Counted from the first letter of the stretch, positions 36,273 to 46,415 are shown. The stretch: DNA of 64,000 nucleotides from Lutibacter sp. (GCF_016342705.1 NZ_JAEINV010000005.1:62001-126000); one strand, 5' to 3'. The notes: generated by a model not told the origin, from the sequence alone. Numbers and translations are program-made.

Positions 36273-38069
36273 TTAATCTTTGTACATTTTATCAATCAAC
36301 TCTTTATATTTTTGCTGAATAACTTTTCGCTTTAATTTTAAGGTTGCAGTAATTTCTCCAGCTTCAATACTAAATTCTTTCGGTAAAAGCGTCACTTTTT
36401 TTATTTTTTCAAAAACAGAAAATTCCTTTTGCAACTCCTCTAAACGTTTATCAAACATATCTTTTATTTGATTATGATTGATTAACTCTTCCACATCTTT
36501 AAAGGTAATTTTATGTTCTAAGGCATACTTTTTTAAATTTTCAAAACTAGGAACCGCTAATGCTGTTACATATTTTTGTTGATCTCCAATTACAGCAATT
36601 TGTTCAATAAAAGCATCGTTTATTAAAGCTAATTCTAATTTTTGAGGGGCAATATATTTTCCGCCAGAAGTTTTCATTAAATCTTTAATTCTATCTGTAA
36701 TTACCAAATTTCCTTCAGCATCTATAGTTCCTGCATCACCGGTTTTAAACCAGCCATCTTCAAAAACCTCAGCAGTAGCTTCTGGTTTTTTATAATAACC
36801 TCTCATTACTCCAGGCCCTTTTACTAAAATTTCTTCATTTTCACCTATTTTAATTTCAGTTCCGTGAATTGCTTTTCCTGCTGAATTAAATTCGAAATGT
36901 TTATACCCGAACAATGTAGCCGTAGCCGTTGTTTCTGTTAATCCATAACCGCATTTAATATTTAAACCAAATGAATGAAAAAACGAAACCATATCTGCTG
37001 CTAAAGGTGCGCCTCCACAAGGCATAAATTTTATGCGACCACCAAACAAGGCTCTTAACTTACTGAGCACTAACTTATCGGCAATTTTAAACTTTAATTT
37101 TAATAATAATGGAACTTTTACATCCAATCGTTTATGTTTATTAAAAAACGCATTTCCAATACCTAATGCCCAACTTGCTAATTTCATTTTAGTTGGTGAA
37201 GCTTCTTTTCTTTTATCTTGAATGGCAGCGAATATTTTCTCAAAAATACGCGGCACAGTACACATCACAGTTGGTTTTACTTCTTTTAAAACCTCAGCAA
37301 TTAACTTCGGATTTTGATTGAAATAAACCTCAATTCCCATATGTAAACAGAAAAACACCCAACTGCGTTCGTAAATATGACTTAATGGTAAAAAACTTAA
37401 TGAGGAATCTTTATCGGATACTTCTAACTCATACTCATGTGCGTTTAAAGATTCAATAAAGTTAGAATGATCCAACATTACTCCTTTTGGTTCACCAGTA
37501 GTTCCTGATGTATAAATAATACTTGCTAAATCAGTTTCTACAGCTTCATAATATCTTTTTTGAAGTTCAGTTTCTACGGCTTCATTTGCTTCAATAGCAA
37601 TAAATGTGCTTAAATGAGTTGAATTTTCAGAATTTTGAAGTTTTACATCATTAGACAATGCAACAATTAATTTTAAATACTTATTTGTTTGTAAAATTTC
37701 AAAAGCTTTATTGTATTCTTCCTGATTGCCAACAAATAAAACACTTATTTCAGCATCATTAATAATGTATTCAACTTCATTTTTAGAATTGGTAGCGTAA
37801 ATTGGCACAGTTACCGCTCTAATACTCATGATAGCAATATCTGCAATCATCCATTCAGGTGAATTTTCAGAAAAAATAGCTACATTTTGTTGTTCTTGTA
37901 TTCCGAAACTTATTAATGATTTTGAAACACTTTGCGTTTTTTTTCCGAAATCTAACCAAGAAATTCCAACCCAAGTATTTACTTTGTCATTTTTATAATA
38001 AATGGCATTTTTATCTTGGTATTGCTGTACCTTCTTTCTAATTTCTATACCAATATGTCTATTGCTCAT
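36273..38069 (-). CDS. Long-chain fatty acid--CoA ligase
   Basis: A 598-residue AMP-forming ligase of the FadD15-like type. ATP-binding motif YTSGTTGEPKGVML, then LSFLPLSHIYERSW, the adenylate motif GYGLTETTATAT, and DGWFKTGDAGTIDAEGNL lead to the catalytic-lysine C-domain (GEITATLKLKRKVI). It activates long-chain fatty acids for degradation or lipid synthesis. A -7 box lies at 38097-38104 on its strand, and an inverted repeat at 38122-38150 covers the expected -33 region, suggesting control. Confidence 0.92.
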   Translation of the reverse strand: MSNRHIGIEIRKKVQQYQDKNAIYYKNDKVNTWVGISWLDFGKKTQSVSKSLISFGIQEQQNVAIFSENSPEWMIADIAIMSIRAVTVPIYATNSKNEVEYIINDAEISVLFVGNQEEYNKAFEILQTNKYLKLIVALSNDVKLQNSENSTHLSTFIAIEANEAVETELQKRYYEAVETDLASIIYTSGTTGEPKGVMLDHSNFIESLNAHEYELEVSDKDSSLSFLPLSHIYERSWVFFCLHMGIEVYFNQNPKLIAEVLKEVKPTVMCTVPRIFEKIFAAIQDKRKEASPTKMKLASWALGIGNAFFNKHKRLDVKVPLLLKLKFKIADKLVLSKLRALFGGRIKFMPCGGAPLAADMVSFFHSFGLNIKCGYGLTETTATATLFGYKHFEFNSAGKAIHGTEIKIGENEEILVKGPGVMRGYYKKPEATAEVFEDGWFKTGDAGTIDAEGNLVITDRIKDLMKTSGGKYIAPQKLELALINDAFIEQIAVIGDQQKYVTALAVPSFENLKKYALEHKITFKDVEELINHNQIKDMFDKRLEELQKEFSVFEKIKKVTLLPKEFSIEAGEITATLKLKRKVIQQKYKELIDKMYKD

Positions 38070-38096
38070 TTATTAAATTTTAATTATTTTGAACTG

Positions 38097-38104
38097 CAAA
38101 GCTA
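38097..38104 (-). promoter_or_regulatory. -7 box (TAGCTTTG) of the acyl-CoA ligase gene
   Basis: Exact TAnnTTTG on the minus strand, 28 bases before the ATG. Confidence 0.5.
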
Positions 38105-38121
38105 CAAAGTTTTTTTTATGC

Positions 38122-38150
38122 TAATGCGTAATTGAATACATAACGCATAA
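38122..38150. promoter_or_regulatory. Inverted repeat near the acyl-CoA ligase promoter
   Basis: TAATGCGTAAT (38122-38132) and ATAACGCATAA (38140-38150) match at 9 of 11 positions, with a perfect ATGCGT/ACGCAT core, around 7 bases. No T-run follows, so it resembles an operator rather than a terminator. Confidence 0.45.
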
Positions 38151-38233
38151 AATTGCAATTTAAGTAAAACTTTAAGTTAAATGGTGGAGTTTAAAAAAAT
38201 AGTATAATCTGTTTAAACTATCTACGAAATAAC

Positions 38234-38241
38234 TAAATTTG
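38234..38241 (+). promoter_or_regulatory. -7 box (TAAATTTG) of aspS
   Basis: Exact TAnnTTTG 27 bases before the aspS ATG. Confidence 0.5.
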
Positions 38242-38267
38242 CACAACTTATTTAAACAAATAGAACA

Positions 38268-40016
38268 ATGTATAGAACACATTCTAACGGAGAATTACGA
38301 ATTGAAAATGTTGGTCAGGAAGTTACGTTGGCCGGATGGGTACAAAAAACACGTGACAAAGGATTTATGATTTGGGTTGATTTACGCGACCGATATGGAA
38401 TCACACAGCTTATTTTTGATGCCGATCGTACTTCTAAAAAAATGGTTGAAGAAGCAAAAACTTTAGGTAGAGAATTTGTAATTCAAGTAAAAGGTGAAGT
38501 AATTGAACGTGTTTCAAAAAACAGCAATATACCAACAGGTGAAATTGAAATTTTAGTAAAAGAGCTTACTATATTAAATAAATCTTTAGTTCCACCTTTT
38601 ACTATTGAAGATGAAACTGATGGTGGTGATGAGTTAAGAATGAAATATCGTTACTTAGATATTAGAAGAAACCCAGTAAAAAACAACTTAATTTTTAGAA
38701 GTAAAGTTGCCATTGAAACTCGTAAATATTTATCGAACCAAGGATTTATTGAAGTTGAAACGCCAGTTTTAATTAAATCTACCCCTGAAGGTGCTCGTGA
38801 TTTTGTGGTGCCAAGTAGAATGAACGAAGGTCAGTTTTACGCTTTACCACAATCTCCACAAACATTTAAACAATTATTAATGGTTGGTGGATTAGATAAA
38901 TATTTTCAAATTGTAAAATGTTTTAGAGATGAAGATTTACGCGCAGACAGACAACCAGAATTTACTCAAATAGATTGCGAAATGGCGTTTGTGGAACAAG
39001 AAGATATTTTAAACACATTTGAAGGTTTAACACGTTACCTACTGAAAGAAATTAATGGTGTTGAAATTGATAAGTTTCCAAGAATAACGTATGAATACGC
39101 TATGAAAACATACGGAAACGACAAACCAGATATTCGTTTTGATATGAAATTTGGCGAATTAAATGATGTTGCACAACATAAAGATTTTGGTGTTTTTAAC
39201 AATGCCGAATTAGTTGTAGGTATTGCTGTTCCGGGAGGAAATGCTTATACAAGAAAAGAGATTGACAACTTAATTGAATGGATTAAAAGACCACAAGTTG
39301 GTGCTTTAGGAATGGTGTATGTTCGTTGTAACGAAGATGGCTCTTTTAAATCATCTGTAGATAAGTTTTATACTGAAGAAGATTTAGCAAAATGGGCAGA
39401 AAAAACAAATGCTAAAGCCGGAGATTTAATATGTATTTTATCAGGGAATACAGATAAAGTTAGAACTCAATTAAGTATTTTACGTATGGAATTAGCAACA
39501 CGTTTAGGATTACGTAAACCAAACGAATTTGCACCACTTTGGGTGTTAGATTTCCCATTATTAGAATGGGATGAAGAATCTAAACGTTACCATGCAATGC
39601 ATCATCCGTTTACATCGCCAAAACCAGAAGATATGCATTTACTGGATACTGATCCAGGTAAAGTGCGTGCTAATGCCTATGATATGGTTTTAAACGGAAA
39701 TGAAATTGGTGGTGGATCTATTCGTATTCACGATAAAAAAACACAAGCTTTAATGTTTGATCATTTAGGTTTTACACCTGAACAAGCAAAAGAACAATTT
39801 GGTTTTTTAATGAATGCCTTTGAATACGGAGCTCCTCCACACGGTGGTTTAGCTTTTGGTTTAGATAGATTGGTGGCTATTTTAGGTGGGCAAGAAACTA
39901 TTAGAGATTTTATTGCGTTCCCAAAAAATAATAGCGGAAGAGATGTAATGATTGATGCTCCATCAAAAATTGATGATGCACAATTAAAAGAATTATGCTT
40001 AAAATTAGATTTATAG
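38268..40016 (+). CDS. aspS: Aspartate--tRNA ligase
   Basis: A 582-residue bacterial-type AspRS. The N-terminal OB anticodon-binding domain ([20 protein letters not shown]), the catalytic class II motif 2 [18 protein letters not shown], the GAD insertion domain (about residues 290-410) and motif 3 [13 protein letters not shown] are all present. It is the usual essential single-copy enzyme. A strong terminator follows 14 bases after the stop. Confidence 0.97.
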   Translation: MYRTHSNGELRIENVGQEVTLAGWVQKTRDKGFMIWVDLRDRYGITQLIFDADRTSKKMVEEAKTLGREFVIQVKGEVIERVSKNSNIPTGEIEILVKELTILNKSLVPPFTIEDETDGGDELRMKYRYLDIRRNPVKNNLIFRSKVAIETRKYLSNQGFIEVETPVLIKSTPEGARDFVVPSRMNEGQFYALPQSPQTFKQLLMVGGLDKYFQIVKCFRDEDLRADRQPEFTQIDCEMAFVEQEDILNTFEGLTRYLLKEINGVEIDKFPRITYEYAMKTYGNDKPDIRFDMKFGELNDVAQHKDFGVFNNAELVVGIAVPGGNAYTRKEIDNLIEWIKRPQVGALGMVYVRCNEDGSFKSSVDKFYTEEDLAKWAEKTNAKAGDLICILSGNTDKVRTQLSILRMELATRLGLRKPNEFAPLWVLDFPLLEWDEESKRYHAMHHPFTSPKPEDMHLLDTDPGKVRANAYDMVLNGNEIGGGSIRIHDKKTQALMFDHLGFTPEQAKEQFGFLMNAFEYGAPPHGGLAFGLDRLVAILGGQETIRDFIAFPKNNSGRDVMIDAPSKIDDAQLKELCLKLDL

Positions 40017-40029
40017 ATTTATAAACTTA

Positions 40030-40061
40030 AACCTTGATATACTTATATCAAGGTTTTTTTT
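40030..40061 (+). terminator. Terminator after aspS
   Basis: AACCTTGATAT (40030-40040) pairs with ATATCAAGGTT (40045-40055), loop ACTT, then a run of Ts. It lies only about 20 bases before the permease start, so that gene needs readthrough or a promoter overlapping the terminator. Confidence 0.9.
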
Positions 40062-40082
40062 AATAAAAAATTAAATACCCAA

Positions 40083-41852
40083 TTGGAAACTAAAAAAGTT
40101 CATAAAAAATTAAATGAATTGGCCTCTACCGCTATTTGTGGTAATGATATTAGTTCTTCAGTTTTATATGTATCTGCATTAGCCATTGCATTTGCAGGCC
40201 AATATGCTTGGATAACTCTTTTAATTGTTTCACTTGTATTATTTTTATTTCGAAAAATTTATGGTGAAGTTGTTGGCGCCTTACCGTTAAATGGTGGTGC
40301 TTATAATGCGCTTTTAAATACAACAAGTAAGGGAATGGCTTCATTTGCTGCAACGCTAACTTTACTATCGTATATGGCAACTGCAGTAATTTCAGCTAAT
40401 GAAGCTATTCATTATTTACATCATTTAATACCTTCAATGCCAATTATAATTTCAACAATTGGATTGCTATTATTTTTTGCAATTTTAACTATTGGCGGAA
40501 TTACAGAATCCTCCAGAGTTGCCATCGGTATTTTTCTATTTCATTTAACATCATTAGCAATTTTAAGTGCATTCATCATTTATTTTTTAAATAATAATGG
40601 CGTTCAGATGTTTTTTCAAAACTGGCATTTTCCAGTAAAAGGAGGAAGCGTTATTAATGCAATATTTTTAGGTTTTGCAGCATCTATGTTAGGGGTTTCT
40701 GGATTTGAAAGTTCTGCTAATTTTGTTGAAGAACAAAAAGCTGGTGTTTTTCCAAAAACCTTAAGAAATATGTGGGCAATTGTAAGTATTATAAACCCAC
40801 TAATGGCTGTTTTTGCTTTAGCTTTATTCACTATTCCACTTTTACAAAGTAATGAGTTTCAAAATACTTTACTTATTGAAATGGGAAATTATGTTGGCGG
40901 AAAATGGGTTGCGATTTTAATAGCTGTAGACGCGTTTTTAGTGTTGAGCGGAGCTGTTTTAACAAGTTTTGTTGGCGTAACAGGTTTATTAGAACGTATG
41001 ACATTAGATAGAATTATGCCTCAATTTTTCTTGAAAAAAAGTAAAACTGGCAGTTCTTATAGAATTATAATTATGTTCTTTTTTCTATCCGTTTCTGTTT
41101 TATTGATAACAAATGGTGATGTAAAATTATTAGCTGGTGTTTATACTATTTCGTTCTTATCTGTAATGGCATTATTTGGTGTTGGAAATATTCTATTAAA
41201 AGTAAAAAGAAGCTCATTACCTAGACCTGAAATTGCATCTTGGTTTTCAATTTTTTTTGCAATTGGGGCCGTTTTAATTGCATTAATTGGAAATGTTTTA
41301 ATGGATACTCCTGAAGGTTCTTCAAATAACATTATAGTATTTTTAGATTACTTTGTTCCTTCAATAATTTTTATAATTATAATGTTAAATAGAACCATGC
41401 TGTTAACGTTTTTATTAAATGCAATTCATACAGTATTTGACCCTATTAGAAAATTTGTGTATAATATTGATAAAAATATTTTAGCAACAATAAATCAAAT
41501 CAATTCTCAAGAGTTTGTATTTTTTACCAAAGGAGACAATATTGCAACACTTAATAAAGTAATGCTTTATATTATTAAAAATGAACACACTAAAAGAATA
41601 AAAATTGTATTGGCCTTAGAAAAAGATCAAGAAGCTCCTCCAAATTTACCTAAGGAAATAGAATTTTTAGGTAAAGAATATCCCGAAATAAATATTGAAT
41701 TTTCAGTAGTGGATGGACAATTTAGCCCTAAACTTATTAAGGAACTTTCTCAAAAATGGAACATTCCTGTAAATTTTATGTTTATTGGTTCACCAAGTGA
41801 TAAATTTCCATACAAAATTGAAGAACTTGGTGGAGTAAGATTAATTATTTAA
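40083..41852 (+). CDS. APC family amino acid/polyamine permease with C-terminal soluble domain
   Basis: A 589-residue transporter with about 12 membrane segments across residues 25-470 and the APC-type STAICGNDISSSVLYVSA opening (ICGNDIS). The last 110 residues are soluble and look universal-stress-protein-like (NIATLNKVMLYIIKN, FSVVDGQFSPKLI, FMFIGSPSD), as in many Bacteroidota and actinobacterial permeases. The substrate is not clear. No ATG is available; translation must start at the TTG at 40083. It is followed 24 bases later by trkH, hinting at a joint role in ion or osmotic balance. Confidence 0.88.
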   Translation: METKKVHKKLNELASTAICGNDISSSVLYVSALAIAFAGQYAWITLLIVSLVLFLFRKIYGEVVGALPLNGGAYNALLNTTSKGMASFAATLTLLSYMATAVISANEAIHYLHHLIPSMPIIISTIGLLLFFAILTIGGITESSRVAIGIFLFHLTSLAILSAFIIYFLNNNGVQMFFQNWHFPVKGGSVINAIFLGFAASMLGVSGFESSANFVEEQKAGVFPKTLRNMWAIVSIINPLMAVFALALFTIPLLQSNEFQNTLLIEMGNYVGGKWVAILIAVDAFLVLSGAVLTSFVGVTGLLERMTLDRIMPQFFLKKSKTGSSYRIIIMFFFLSVSVLLITNGDVKLLAGVYTISFLSVMALFGVGNILLKVKRSSLPRPEIASWFSIFFAIGAVLIALIGNVLMDTPEGSSNNIIVFLDYFVPSIIFIIIMLNRTMLLTFLLNAIHTVFDPIRKFVYNIDKNILATINQINSQEFVFFTKGDNIATLNKVMLYIIKNEHTKRIKIVLALEKDQEAPPNLPKEIEFLGKEYPEINIEFSVVDGQFSPKLIKELSQKWNIPVNFMFIGSPSDKFPYKIEELGGVRLII

Positions 41853-41876
41853 ATATAATTTTTAAAACCGCTTAAT

Positions 41877-43646
41877 TTGATAAACCATATTAAAAAGAAC
41901 TTTACGCTAAAGTTATTATATAAAATAGCTTTCTTTTTAACTCTTTTCGGAATATTTATTTTAATTTTTGATTTTGGTTTCAACCAACCAGCCAATTTAC
42001 AAATTAAGATAAATGCCTTATATTTTCTTATTCTAAGTACAGGTATTGTAACTACTATTTTAAGATATATAACCCAACGAAAAGAGATAGAAACTAAAGT
42101 ATGGCTTTTTGACTTTTTGAGTATTTTTATAACATTAGTTGTAATTTATATTCACTTCTTTTCTCAGGAAGCCCATCAACATTTAACTTTTTTATACAAT
42201 GATAATTGGATAAAAATTACAATTATTCTCACTTTTATTAGAGAGTTTTCAGAACAAAATATCAATTACAAACGCACACTATTAAACCCTGCACAATTAT
42301 TTATTATAAGCTTTTTAGCTATTATATTTTTAGGCGCTCTTTTATTAATGCTGCCAAATGCAACTTATACAGGTATTTCATTTATAAATGCGTTATTCAC
42401 CTCCACTAGTGCCGTTTGTGTAACGGGCCTTATTGTGGTTGATACTAGTAATTATTTCACCCAATTTGGACAAACAATTATTCTAGTTTTAATCCAAGCT
42501 GGAGGTATAGGAATATTAACGTTTGCAAGTTATTTTAGTTACTTTTTTAAAGGAGTTTCTTCTTATGAAAACCAATTGGTGCTAAGTGATATGACAAATT
42601 CAGATAAAATTGGAGAGGTTTTTACCACCTTAAAAAGAATTATTGTTATTACTTTCACCATTGAAATTATAGGAGCTATTTTAATTTTCTTAAGTTTAAA
42701 CAGCGCGTTATTTACAGGTTTTTTAAATCAAGTGTTTTTTGCAATTTTTCATTCCATCTCTGCATTTTGTAATGCTGGTTTTTCAACGCTTCAAAATGGC
42801 TTATATGAAACAGGTTTTAAATTCAATTACATATTACAACTTATTTTAATAATACTACTTATACTTGGTGGGTTAGGCTTCCCAATTTTAGTAAATATCA
42901 TGAAATATTCTAAATACTATTTAACAAGAAAAATATTAGGGATAAAAAGTTGGAAAAAACAATATAAGCCTTGGATGTTAAGTTTAAATAGTAGAATTAC
43001 ACTCATAACCACTTTTTCATTATTGGCAATAGGAACCGTTTTATTTTATATTACTGAATATAATAATGCGCTTGTTGAACATCATGGTTTTGGAAAATTT
43101 GTAACAGCATTATTTGGTTCTGCAACTCCAAGAACAGCCGGATTTAATACTGTAGACATGACAACATTAACGCTTCCAACAATTTTAATAACAATGTTTT
43201 TAATGTGGGTTGGAGCATCTCCTGCATCAACTGGTGGAGGTATAAAAACAAGTACATTTGCCATTGCAACACTTAACTTTATAAGTTTAGCAAAAGGAAA
43301 ATCAAGAATTGAAATTTACCGAAGAGAAATTGCAGATTCTTCAGTAAGAAGAGCATTTGCAATAATTTCTCTTTCTTTAATAATTATTGGTTTCGGAATT
43401 ATCTCAATTTTAATTTTTGATCCAGAAAAAGGTTTATTGAATGTCGCTTTTGAATGTTTTTCCGCGTACAGTACTGTTGGTTTAAGTTTAGGCATAACTG
43501 CCAGCTTAAGCGATACAAGTAAACTTATTTTAATTATTATAATGTTTATTGGAAGAGTAAGTATGCTTTCAATTTTAATTGCAGTATTTAAAAAAGTAAA
43601 ACATAAAAATTATCGTTATCCTACCGAAGAGATAACTATCAACTAA
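41877..43646 (+). CDS. trkH: Trk/Ktr-type potassium uptake membrane subunit
   Basis: A 589-residue K+ channel-like transporter. An N-terminal extension of about 120 residues with three membrane segments precedes the four-repeat core. Selectivity-filter loops are recognisable as SAVCVTGLIVVDT, FCNAGFSTL, TPRTAGFNT and YSTVGLSLG, each with the filter glycine. It imports K+ with a TrkA-type gating subunit, encoded next after 15 bases. The start is a TTG at 41877. The extension is common in this phylum and its role is unknown. Confidence 0.93.
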   Translation: MINHIKKNFTLKLLYKIAFFLTLFGIFILIFDFGFNQPANLQIKINALYFLILSTGIVTTILRYITQRKEIETKVWLFDFLSIFITLVVIYIHFFSQEAHQHLTFLYNDNWIKITIILTFIREFSEQNINYKRTLLNPAQLFIISFLAIIFLGALLLMLPNATYTGISFINALFTSTSAVCVTGLIVVDTSNYFTQFGQTIILVLIQAGGIGILTFASYFSYFFKGVSSYENQLVLSDMTNSDKIGEVFTTLKRIIVITFTIEIIGAILIFLSLNSALFTGFLNQVFFAIFHSISAFCNAGFSTLQNGLYETGFKFNYILQLILIILLILGGLGFPILVNIMKYSKYYLTRKILGIKSWKKQYKPWMLSLNSRITLITTFSLLAIGTVLFYITEYNNALVEHHGFGKFVTALFGSATPRTAGFNTVDMTTLTLPTILITMFLMWVGASPASTGGGIKTSTFAIATLNFISLAKGKSRIEIYRREIADSSVRRAFAIISLSLIIIGFGIISILIFDPEKGLLNVAFECFSAYSTVGLSLGITASLSDTSKLILIIIMFIGRVSMLSILIAVFKKVKHKNYRYPTEEITIN

Positions 43647-43661
43647 TTAAAAAATATAGAT

Positions 43662-44348
43662 ATGAAATTTTTAATAGTAGGTTTAGGAAATTTTGGCGCT
43701 TCATTAGCTGAAAAATTAACAAATCAAGGAAATGAAGTTATTGGAATTGATTCTAGTATGGCAAAAGTAGATGCTTTAAAAGAAAAAATTTCACATACCA
43801 TTTGTATGAACGCTACTGATGATTTTACAGTTTCAGGATTACCATTAAAAGATACTGATGTTGTAATTATTGCTATAGGAGAAGACCAAGGCGCTAATGT
43901 TATGGCAACTGCACTATTTAAAAACTTAAAAGTTAAAAGATTAATAAGTAGAGCTATTAACCCATTACACGAAATGGTTTTAAAAGCATTAGGTGTTGAT
44001 GAGATTTTACACCCAGAAGAGGAAACCGCAGAAAGATGGGCTAAAAAACTATGTTTAGTTGGTGTTGTAGATTCATTTGAATTAAGTGATGATTATAGCC
44101 TAATTGAAGCAAACGTGCCTCAAATTTATGCTGGAAAAAAAATTGGTGAAATAGATTTCAGAAAAAAGTATAACATATTAATTTTAACTACCATTAAAAA
44201 AACCAAAATAGAAGGCGATTTAGGAAAAAGTATTTTTGTAAATCAAGTACAAGGTGTTGCTTCTGCTGAACTTGTTTTAGCAGAAGATGATATTTTAGTA
44301 CTTTATGGCGCAAATAAGGATATCCAAAAGTTTTTAAATAATTACTAA
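43662..44348 (+). CDS. trkA: TrkA-type potassium uptake regulatory subunit
   Basis: A 228-residue RCK protein: the NAD-binding loop is VGLGNFGASLAEKL at the N-terminus, with D30 at the usual position after strand 2 (VIGIDSS), and the second half (EANVPQIYAGKKIGEIDF, VLAEDDILVLYG) is an RCK-C ligand domain. It is half the length of E. coli TrkA, as in KtrA, so it probably forms an octameric ring that gates TrkH in response to nucleotides. It closes the permease/trkH/trkA run. Confidence 0.93.
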   Translation: MKFLIVGLGNFGASLAEKLTNQGNEVIGIDSSMAKVDALKEKISHTICMNATDDFTVSGLPLKDTDVVIIAIGEDQGANVMATALFKNLKVKRLISRAINPLHEMVLKALGVDEILHPEEETAERWAKKLCLVGVVDSFELSDDYSLIEANVPQIYAGKKIGEIDFRKKYNILILTTIKKTKIEGDLGKSIFVNQVQGVASAELVLAEDDILVLYGANKDIQKFLNNY

Positions 44349-44392
44349 TTCAACAAAATTCATTTTTTTCGTATTGGTTTTCAAACAATTTC

Positions 44393-44400
44393 TATATTTG
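44393..44400 (+). promoter_or_regulatory. -7 box (TATATTTG) of the Cys-rich small gene
   Basis: Exact TAnnTTTG with a TTGG about 16 bases upstream as a possible -33 element; 28 bases before the GTG at 44429. Confidence 0.5.
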
Positions 44401-44428
44401 CTTAAAATCATTCTAAATAAGCAACTTG

Positions 44429-44578
44429 GTGTTAAACGATAAGCCAAAAAGTATCTTTAATTACGACTTTGATTGGGATTCTATAAAAAAAGAATCAACA
44501 AAAGAAATTTGTTGTGAAAAACACAAGAAGAAAGGTGAGAAAAAGTGTAGAAATTGCCCTAAAAGAAAGGTGAATTAA
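44429..44578 (+). CDS. 49-residue Cys/Lys-rich small protein
   Basis: A small gene between trkA and the first CLC gene. From GTG at 44429 to TAA at 44576-44578 it encodes 49 residues: an acidic/aromatic first half (FNYDFDWDSIKKES) and a second half with C28, C29, H32, C40 and C43 in the arrangement CCEKHKKKGEKKCRNCP. The Cys/His spacing suggests a small metal-binding knuckle. A perfect -7 box precedes it and the reading frame fills the intergenic space well. I do not recognise a characterised family; no ATG start exists. Confidence 0.6.
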   Translation: MLNDKPKSIFNYDFDWDSIKKESTKEICCEKHKKKGEKKCRNCPKRKVN

Positions 44579-44589
44579 CTATATTTTGG

Positions 44590-44597
44590 TACTTTAG
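44590..44597 (+). promoter_or_regulatory. -7-like box (TACTTTAG) of the first CLC gene
   Basis: Differs from TAnnTTTG at one position. It is followed by GCAAATTCT, the same nine bases that follow the box of the second CLC gene at 46509. Confidence 0.4.
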
Positions 44598-44624
44598 CAA
44601 ATTCTGTTTTTATATATAGCTCGC

Positions 44625-46415
44625 ATGTCTGATAGGTTTAAAAATATTCTTAAAAAATTTTTAATTTGGAAATACCAACACCTTTCTGATAAACAATTTA
44701 TCTATATTTCAAGCGCCGTAATAGGTTTATTAGCAGGTCTTGGAGCTGTAATCTTAAAAAATTTAACACACTTTATTCAGCATTTATTAGAAGGTGAATT
44801 TATTAATGATATTCACATTGCTTTCTATTTTATTTTCCCAATTATTGGGTTATTTTTAGTTAGAATGATAAAAAGGTATGTGATCAGAAAAAAAGTTGGT
44901 CATGGAATTCCTTCTACACTTTTTGCCATCTCAAAATTAAAAGGAATCTTACCCAGTCACCAAATGTGGTCTTCAATTATAACAGCTCCTTTAACGGTTG
45001 GTTTTGGAGGTTCTGTAGGTTTAGAAGGACCAACTGTTGCAACAGGAGCTGCATTGGGCTCTAATTTTGCCCGTTTAATGCACTTAAACCAAACTACAAG
45101 AACATTACTAATTGGCGCTGCTGCTGCAGGTGCTATGTCTTCCATTTTTAAAGCGCCTATTGCCGCAATTGTTTTTGCTGTGGAAATTTTTAGCTTAGAA
45201 CTTACGCTAGCATCCATGGTGCCTTTATTATTGGCATCTATTACAGCCGTTCTTACATCCTATTTTTTCCTAGGAAACGATGTGTTACTTCACTTTAATT
45301 TACAAGATAAATTTGTATTAAACGATGTGTTATTTTATATTCTTTTAGGTGTTTTTTCCGCTATAATTTCAATTTATTTTAGCAAAGTATACTCAACTAT
45401 AGGTGAGTTTTTTAGAAATTTTAAAGGCGCACACAAAAGATTGCTTTTTGGAGGAATTTTACTAGGAGTTATGGTGTTTTTAGTTCCACCTCTTTTTGGA
45501 GAAGGCTATTCAACAATTAATCATATTTTAAAAGGAAATGTAAGCGAAATTGTTTCAAATAATTTTTTCCACATTGAGGTTGATAATATTTTATTGATTC
45601 TAGTGTTTTTATTTGGTTTAATTTTATTAAAAGTTATAGCAACATCCCTTACATTTGGAGCTGGAGGTGTTGGTGGTGTTTTTGCCCCTACATTATTTAC
45701 AGGGAGTATTACTGGATACTTTTTTGCTCTGGTAATAAATAATAGCTTTTTGTTTGATCGCGAATTATCATCCACCAATTTTGCAATGGTTGGAATGGCA
45801 GGTTTAATGGCTGGAGTTTTACAAGCGCCACTTACTGCAATTTTTTTAATAGCAGAAATTACAGGAGGTTACGAGCTTTTTGTTCCTTTAATGATTGTTG
45901 CTTCTATCTCATTTTTAATTTCTAGATATTACCTTCCTCATAATATATATGCCACAGAATTAGCTGAAAAAGGACAACTAATTACACATGATAAAGATAA
46001 AAATGTATTAATGTTAATGGATATTGATAAGGTTATTGAAACCAACTTTATTGTTTTACGTCCAGATATGGATTTAGGTGATATTATTCAGAATGCAGTA
46101 ATTAAATCATCCAGAAATCATTTTCCTGTTGTAAATAATAACGGTGAGTTTTTAGGAATTTTAATGCTTGATGATATCCGTAGTATTATGTTTGAACAAA
46201 AATTATATAAAAAACTGAAAGCCAGTAGCTTAATGCAAACAGCGCCTGCTATTATTGATTATGATAAGGACTCAATGGAAGTTATTATGGAAAAATTTAA
46301 AGAGACCGTAGCTTGGAATTTACCTGTAATAAAGGACGAAAAATATTATGGGTTTATTTCAAAATCAAGATTATTGACCTCCTATAGAAGAAAACTGATA
46401 AATGTAACTGCTTAG
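44625..46415 (+). CDS. CLC family chloride channel/transporter with CBS pair (copy 1)
   Basis: A 596-residue CLC protein. The anion pathway motifs are GHGIP (H93 where CLC-ec1 has the central Ser), GLEGP with gating glutamate E134, and GAGGVGGVFAPTLFTG in the second half. After AAAAGAMSSIFKAPIAAIVF comes AVEIF: E187 is kept but the next residue, the internal proton glutamate of CLC-ec1 (E203), is Ile. The C-terminal 130 residues hold two CBS domains (NHFPVVNNNGEFLGILMLDD; WNLPVIKDEKYYGFISKSRL). Function may be Cl- channel or F-/Cl- export; the Ile favours no classical H+ coupling. Confidence 0.92.
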   Translation: MSDRFKNILKKFLIWKYQHLSDKQFIYISSAVIGLLAGLGAVILKNLTHFIQHLLEGEFINDIHIAFYFIFPIIGLFLVRMIKRYVIRKKVGHGIPSTLFAISKLKGILPSHQMWSSIITAPLTVGFGGSVGLEGPTVATGAALGSNFARLMHLNQTTRTLLIGAAAAGAMSSIFKAPIAAIVFAVEIFSLELTLASMVPLLLASITAVLTSYFFLGNDVLLHFNLQDKFVLNDVLFYILLGVFSAIISIYFSKVYSTIGEFFRNFKGAHKRLLFGGILLGVMVFLVPPLFGEGYSTINHILKGNVSEIVSNNFFHIEVDNILLILVFLFGLILLKVIATSLTFGAGGVGGVFAPTLFTGSITGYFFALVINNSFLFDRELSSTNFAMVGMAGLMAGVLQAPLTAIFLIAEITGGYELFVPLMIVASISFLISRYYLPHNIYATELAEKGQLITHDKDKNVLMLMDIDKVIETNFIVLRPDMDLGDIIQNAVIKSSRNHFPVVNNNGEFLGILMLDDIRSIMFEQKLYKKLKASSLMQTAPAIIDYDKDSMEVIMEKFKETVAWNLPVIKDEKYYGFISKSRLLTSYRRKLINVTA

